A program made the translations under genes and the position numbers. The notes under the pieces are model-generated. The model worked only from the letters and a program-made list of their open reading frames with translations. It ran no database searches and was not told the DNA's origin. Positions 60,986-64,000 of a stretch of 64,000 nucleotides of DNA are shown here, piece by piece (within the stretch, counting starts at the first letter, position 1; every line of letters starts with the position of its first letter). This DNA comes from Pseudomonas chlororaphis (GTDB taxonomy: Bacteria > Pseudomonadota > Gammaproteobacteria > Pseudomonadales > Pseudomonadaceae), in assembly GCF_000783395.1 (NCBI RefSeq), contig NZ_JSFK01000002.1, positions 434,001 through 498,000 on the forward strand, read 5' to 3'.

Positions 60986-61932
60986 TGGCCATCGCCCCCA
61001 ACCGCAAAGTGTTCGAAGCCGCTGCCGGTTGGTACGTGCAGTTTCAGGCCGATCCACCGACGCTCGCCGAACAAAAAGCCTGGCAACTGTGGATAGATAG
61101 CGATCCAGCGCACTTGGCGGCGTGGAACCAGATGGAACAATTGCAGCGTCATCTCGGCACCCTGCCGCAGGATTTGAAACGTCGCGCGCTGAATACAGGC
61201 CAGCAACGGCGTCAGGTACTGAAGCTGTTGCTGCTCGCGACCGGGACAGGGTTCTTGGGTTGGAACGCTCAGCAACATACGTCCCTGGGAAAAGTCTGGG
61301 CCGACTACAAAACCGGCGTTGGCCAGCGTCGTAGCCTTTCATTGGCGGATGGCAGCCAGATCCAGCTCAACACCGATACCGCCATCGATGTGTCTTTCGA
61401 CGCCGCACAGCGCCTGATTCGCCTGCGCTCGGGTGAGATCCTCATTGAAACCGGCAAGCTTGGCGATCAGCGGCCGTTTTTTGTCGAGACCCGCGACGGC
61501 CGGATTCAAGCGTTGGGTACGCGTTTTTCTGTACATCAGCTGTCGGGCTCGACGCGGGTCGGCGTGCTGGAAGATCGGGTCAGCGTGCAACCCGCTGATC
61601 CATCAACGGCCGCGATGATCTTGAAAGCAGGCGAAGGCGCTGACTTCGATAGTCGGCACATCGGACGCCTTCATCCCTATAAATACTCGGCAGTGGCGTG
61701 GACCAACGGCCAGCTGATTGTGCTCGATGCACGGTTGGGCGAGGTGATCGAAGAGCTGGGACGTTATCGCAGCGGTGTTCTGCACTGCGATAGCCGCGCC
61801 GGGGATCTGCGGGTATCCGGCACCTTTCGGCTCGATTCCACCGATGCCGTGCTGGCCAATCTCCAGGCCTCGTTACCGATCAACGTCCGCTACTTCACCC
61901 GTTACTGGGTCTCGATCAGCCATAACGTCTGA
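60985..61932 (+). CDS. FecR-like anti-sigma regulator
   Basis: An inner-membrane sigma regulator of 315 residues. The N-terminal DUF4880 segment (AAAGWYVQFQADPPTLAEQKAWQLWIDSDPAHLAAWNQME) binds the sigma factor. A weak membrane helix (about 77-93, LLLLATGTGFLGW) is followed by the periplasmic FecR domain (about 110-210) and a C-terminal STN-like part that contacts the receptor. ATG 60985 overlaps the sigma gene; the start at 60958 is rejected. Confidence 0.92.
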   Translation: MAIAPNRKVFEAAAGWYVQFQADPPTLAEQKAWQLWIDSDPAHLAAWNQMEQLQRHLGTLPQDLKRRALNTGQQRRQVLKLLLLATGTGFLGWNAQQHTSLGKVWADYKTGVGQRRSLSLADGSQIQLNTDTAIDVSFDAAQRLIRLRSGEILIETGKLGDQRPFFVETRDGRIQALGTRFSVHQLSGSTRVGVLEDRVSVQPADPSTAAMILKAGEGADFDSRHIGRLHPYKYSAVAWTNGQLIVLDARLGEVIEELGRYRSGVLHCDSRAGDLRVSGTFRLDSTDAVLANLQASLPINVRYFTRYWVSISHNV

Positions 61933-62051
61933 TCGAAAATCGCCTGGGGAAAAATAAATCGTAAACAGGGTTATCTTTTTTTGCCCTGACCCGGCCCTAC
62001 AGGTAATCGCGATAAACGCGGCTCTTTGCCACCTTCAGGGCTTATCCACAC

Positions 62052-64000
62052 ATGCGTCTTCCCACGTTTCGTCAGCGTTTTTCCTACCACTGCATTGCCT
62101 ATAGCTTACTGATGACCAGCGCCGCGTCCTGCCTGGTGATTAGCCATAACGCCGTCGCTGCATCGGTAGCCCAGCGTTACGCCATCGCCGCCGGCCCGCT
62201 GGATAATGCGCTGAGCCAGTTCGCCTCGGCCGCCAACGTGATTCTGTCGTTCTCGCCGCAACAGACCAGCCGCTTGCGCAGCACCGGGTTGAACGGCAAC
62301 TTCACCGTCGACCAGGGATTCGCTCAACTGCTGCAAGGCTCGGGTTTGCAAGCCGTACCGCAGGCGCCGGGCAGTTACATTCTGCAGGCGTTGCCCAATG
62401 GGGACTCGCTGGAACTGGCCCCGACCAACATCAATGGGCAATTGGCCAACCCGATGAACCTCGATTACGCCGCCGACGTTGGCTACAAGGCGCAAAACAG
62501 CCGGATCGGTACGAAAACCAGCACGCCGTTGTCGGAAACGCCGCGCTCGGTGTCAGTCGTAACCGCGCAACGCATGAAAGATCAGAAATCTCAGACGCTC
62601 ACCGAGGTGCTTGGCTACGTGCCGGGGATCTTTGCCCCTCCGTTTGCCGCCGGCGACAGTCTGGCCGGCGATCTGTTTTTCATTCGTGGTTTCAACGCCA
62701 CCGATTATGGCTACGGTTTGCTGCGCGATGGACTGCGTGTACAAGGCAACCGCTATGACACCAGTACCGAGCCTTACGGACTCGAGCGGGTAGAGATTTT
62801 CCGTGGCCCGTCCTCATTGCTCTATGGGGAAAACGCCCCGGGCGGTCTGGTCAATCTGGTCAGCAAACGCCCGACTGCAGCACCGCAGGGCGAAGTGCAA
62901 TTGGGTTATGGATCGAACAATCGCCGGCAGATCGGCGTCGATGTCTCCGGGCCACTCAATGGCAGCGGCAACGTTCTCGGGCGAGTGGTGATGCTCGGTC
63001 GCAAGTCCGACACCCAGACTGATCACGTACCGGATGACCGAATCTACATCGCGCCATCGCTGACCCTGAATTTCGACGATTACAACACGCTGACCCTGCT
63101 GGCCAACTACCAGAAGGATCACACCAACATGGAACTTGGCCTGCCGGCCGCCGGGACATTGCTGACCAACCCCAATGGCAAGTTATCCAAAGGCACCATG
63201 CTCGGCGACCCGGACTGGAACACCTTCGAACGGGAAACCTGGAGCAGCGGTTACGAGTTCAGCCACTCGTTCAACGACGATTGGCAGTTCCGGCAGAACT
63301 CGCGCTACATGCAGTCGCGCATCACACGTCACGAAACCTGGCCGGGCAACCTCAACAACGCCGGGTTTGGCACACGCCTGAACATGACGGCGTACGATCG
63401 CTTCAACAAATCGATGGTGTATTCGCTGGATAACCAGCTGGAAGGAAAATTCCAGGTCGGTGGTCTGGAGAACACCGTGCTGTTCGGCGCCAGCTACGAT
63501 CGCACTTCGTTCAATCAGGACTGGAATGCCGGCATCGTCGGGCCGATCGATATCTACAACCCGGTTTACCTGCGCGATCCCACCACCCCGATCGCGGTGC
63601 AAAACACGCTGCTCGAGCAACAGATGAAAGGTGTTTATGCACAGATCCAAAGCAAATATGACCACTGGTTGTTCTTGCTCGGTGGGCGCCAGGACTGGGT
63701 CGACAGTGATTTTCGCGACAAGGTGGCCCAGTCGAGCGACATCAGTTCCGAGGACAAGAAGTTCACCTATCAGGGCGGAGTGATGTACCAGTTCGACAAC
63801 GGCATGACGCCGTACGTCAGCTATTCCACCTCATTCGTACCGGTACAGCAGATTTCCAATGCCGGCGCGCCGCTCGATCCGATCACCAGCAGCCAATATG
63901 AAGTGGGCCTGAAGTACGAACCGATCGGCTGGGACACAGCGTTGACCGCGTCGGTGTATGACCTGCGCAAAAAGGACGATACCTACTTCGACGCCACTAC
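62052..64000 (+). CDS. TonB-dependent siderophore receptor with STN signalling domain (3' end beyond window)
   Basis: An outer-membrane receptor for a ferric siderophore, open to the last base (about 649 codons). A long signal peptide (about 1-40) is followed by an STN domain (about 40-105; YAIAAGPLDNALSQFASAANVILSFSP) that signals to FecR. The plug domain starts near 150 (SETPRSVSVVTAQRM) with FIRGFNATDYG and GPSSLLYGENAPGG. Beta-strands of the barrel follow. The substrate cannot be told from the sequence. The 119-bp gap before it should contain the sigma-dependent promoter, and holds a TTATCCACA box at 62042-62050. Confidence 0.93.
   Translation, partial: MRLPTFRQRFSYHCIAYSLLMTSAASCLVISHNAVAASVAQRYAIAAGPLDNALSQFASAANVILSFSPQQTSRLRSTGLNGNFTVDQGFAQLLQGSGLQAVPQAPGSYILQALPNGDSLELAPTNINGQLANPMNLDYAADVGYKAQNSRIGTKTSTPLSETPRSVSVVTAQRMKDQKSQTLTEVLGYVPGIFAPPFAAGDSLAGDLFFIRGFNATDYGYGLLRDGLRVQGNRYDTSTEPYGLERVEIFRGPSSLLYGENAPGGLVNLVSKRPTAAPQGEVQLGYGSNNRRQIGVDVSGPLNGSGNVLGRVVMLGRKSDTQTDHVPDDRIYIAPSLTLNFDDYNTLTLLANYQKDHTNMELGLPAAGTLLTNPNGKLSKGTMLGDPDWNTFERETWSSGYEFSHSFNDDWQFRQNSRYMQSRITRHETWPGNLNNAGFGTRLNMTAYDRFNKSMVYSLDNQLEGKFQVGGLENTVLFGASYDRTSFNQDWNAGIVGPIDIYNPVYLRDPTTPIAVQNTLLEQQMKGVYAQIQSKYDHWLFLLGGRQDWVDSDFRDKVAQSSDISSEDKKFTYQGGVMYQFDNGMTPYVSYSTSFVPVQQISNAGAPLDPITSSQYEVGLKYEPIGWDTALTASVYDLRKKDDTYFDAT

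Overview
The window is a 64 kb chromosomal segment from a Pseudomonas, most likely of the P. fluorescens group. The evidence is the block mnmG-rsmG-parA-parB-atpIBEFHAGDC-glmU-glmR-glmS, Pseudomonas-type REP repeats, an A-band/common polysaccharide antigen (CPA) locus in the order rmd-gmd-wbpW-wzm-wzt-wbpX-wbpY-wbpZ, and a P. aeruginosa-like Zur (zinc starvation) gene set. All housekeeping genes between about 44 and 60 kb are on the minus strand. They therefore point away from the origin, which lies at or beyond the right end. No tRNA, rRNA, prophage, insertion sequence or CRISPR array was seen.

Zinc-starvation block (about 1-10.1 kb): a truncated CobW GTPase gene, a small secreted protein, DUF1826, a second CobW/COG0523 GTPase (ZigA type), another small secreted protein, a zinc amidase, then a co-directional run folE2 - ABC ATPase - ABC permease - zinc-binding protein - gamma-carbonic anhydrase-like - dihydroorotase paralogue. 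Two near-perfect Zur palindromes (3126-3140 and 4835-4849) sit in the two divergent promoter regions.

Membrane/metal block (10.2-19.8 kb): a DUF3617 protein, cardiolipin synthase, cyclopropane fatty acid synthase, and a four-gene operon (minus strand) of three SPFH (HflK/HflC-like) proteins plus an HmtA-type P1B ATPase. A third Zur box lies directly upstream of that operon. One SPFH protein has 17 His in its first 31 residues.

Metabolic/unknown block (19.8-25.9 kb): lpd3, an Lrp/AsnC regulator, a LysE exporter, a TPR protein and a DUF3142 lipoprotein. Polysaccharide block (25.9-40.3 kb): an O-acyltransferase, a methyltransferase and two glycosyltransferases (minus), divergent from the complete GDP-D-rhamnose / D-rhamnan synthesis and ABC export operon (plus).

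Origin-proximal core (40.3-59.9 kb): a PNPO-FNR-ferredoxin fusion, a GST, a LysR regulator, glmS-glmR-glmU, the ATP synthase operon, parAB, rsmG and mnmG. The 569-bp gap upstream of mnmG has an AT-rich tract beside several DnaA-box-like 9-mers. Beyond it is a FecI/FecR/TonB-receptor iron-uptake cassette, with the receptor cut by the window end. Three parS-like palindromes lie inside genes at 4.36, 5.28 and 16.6 kb.
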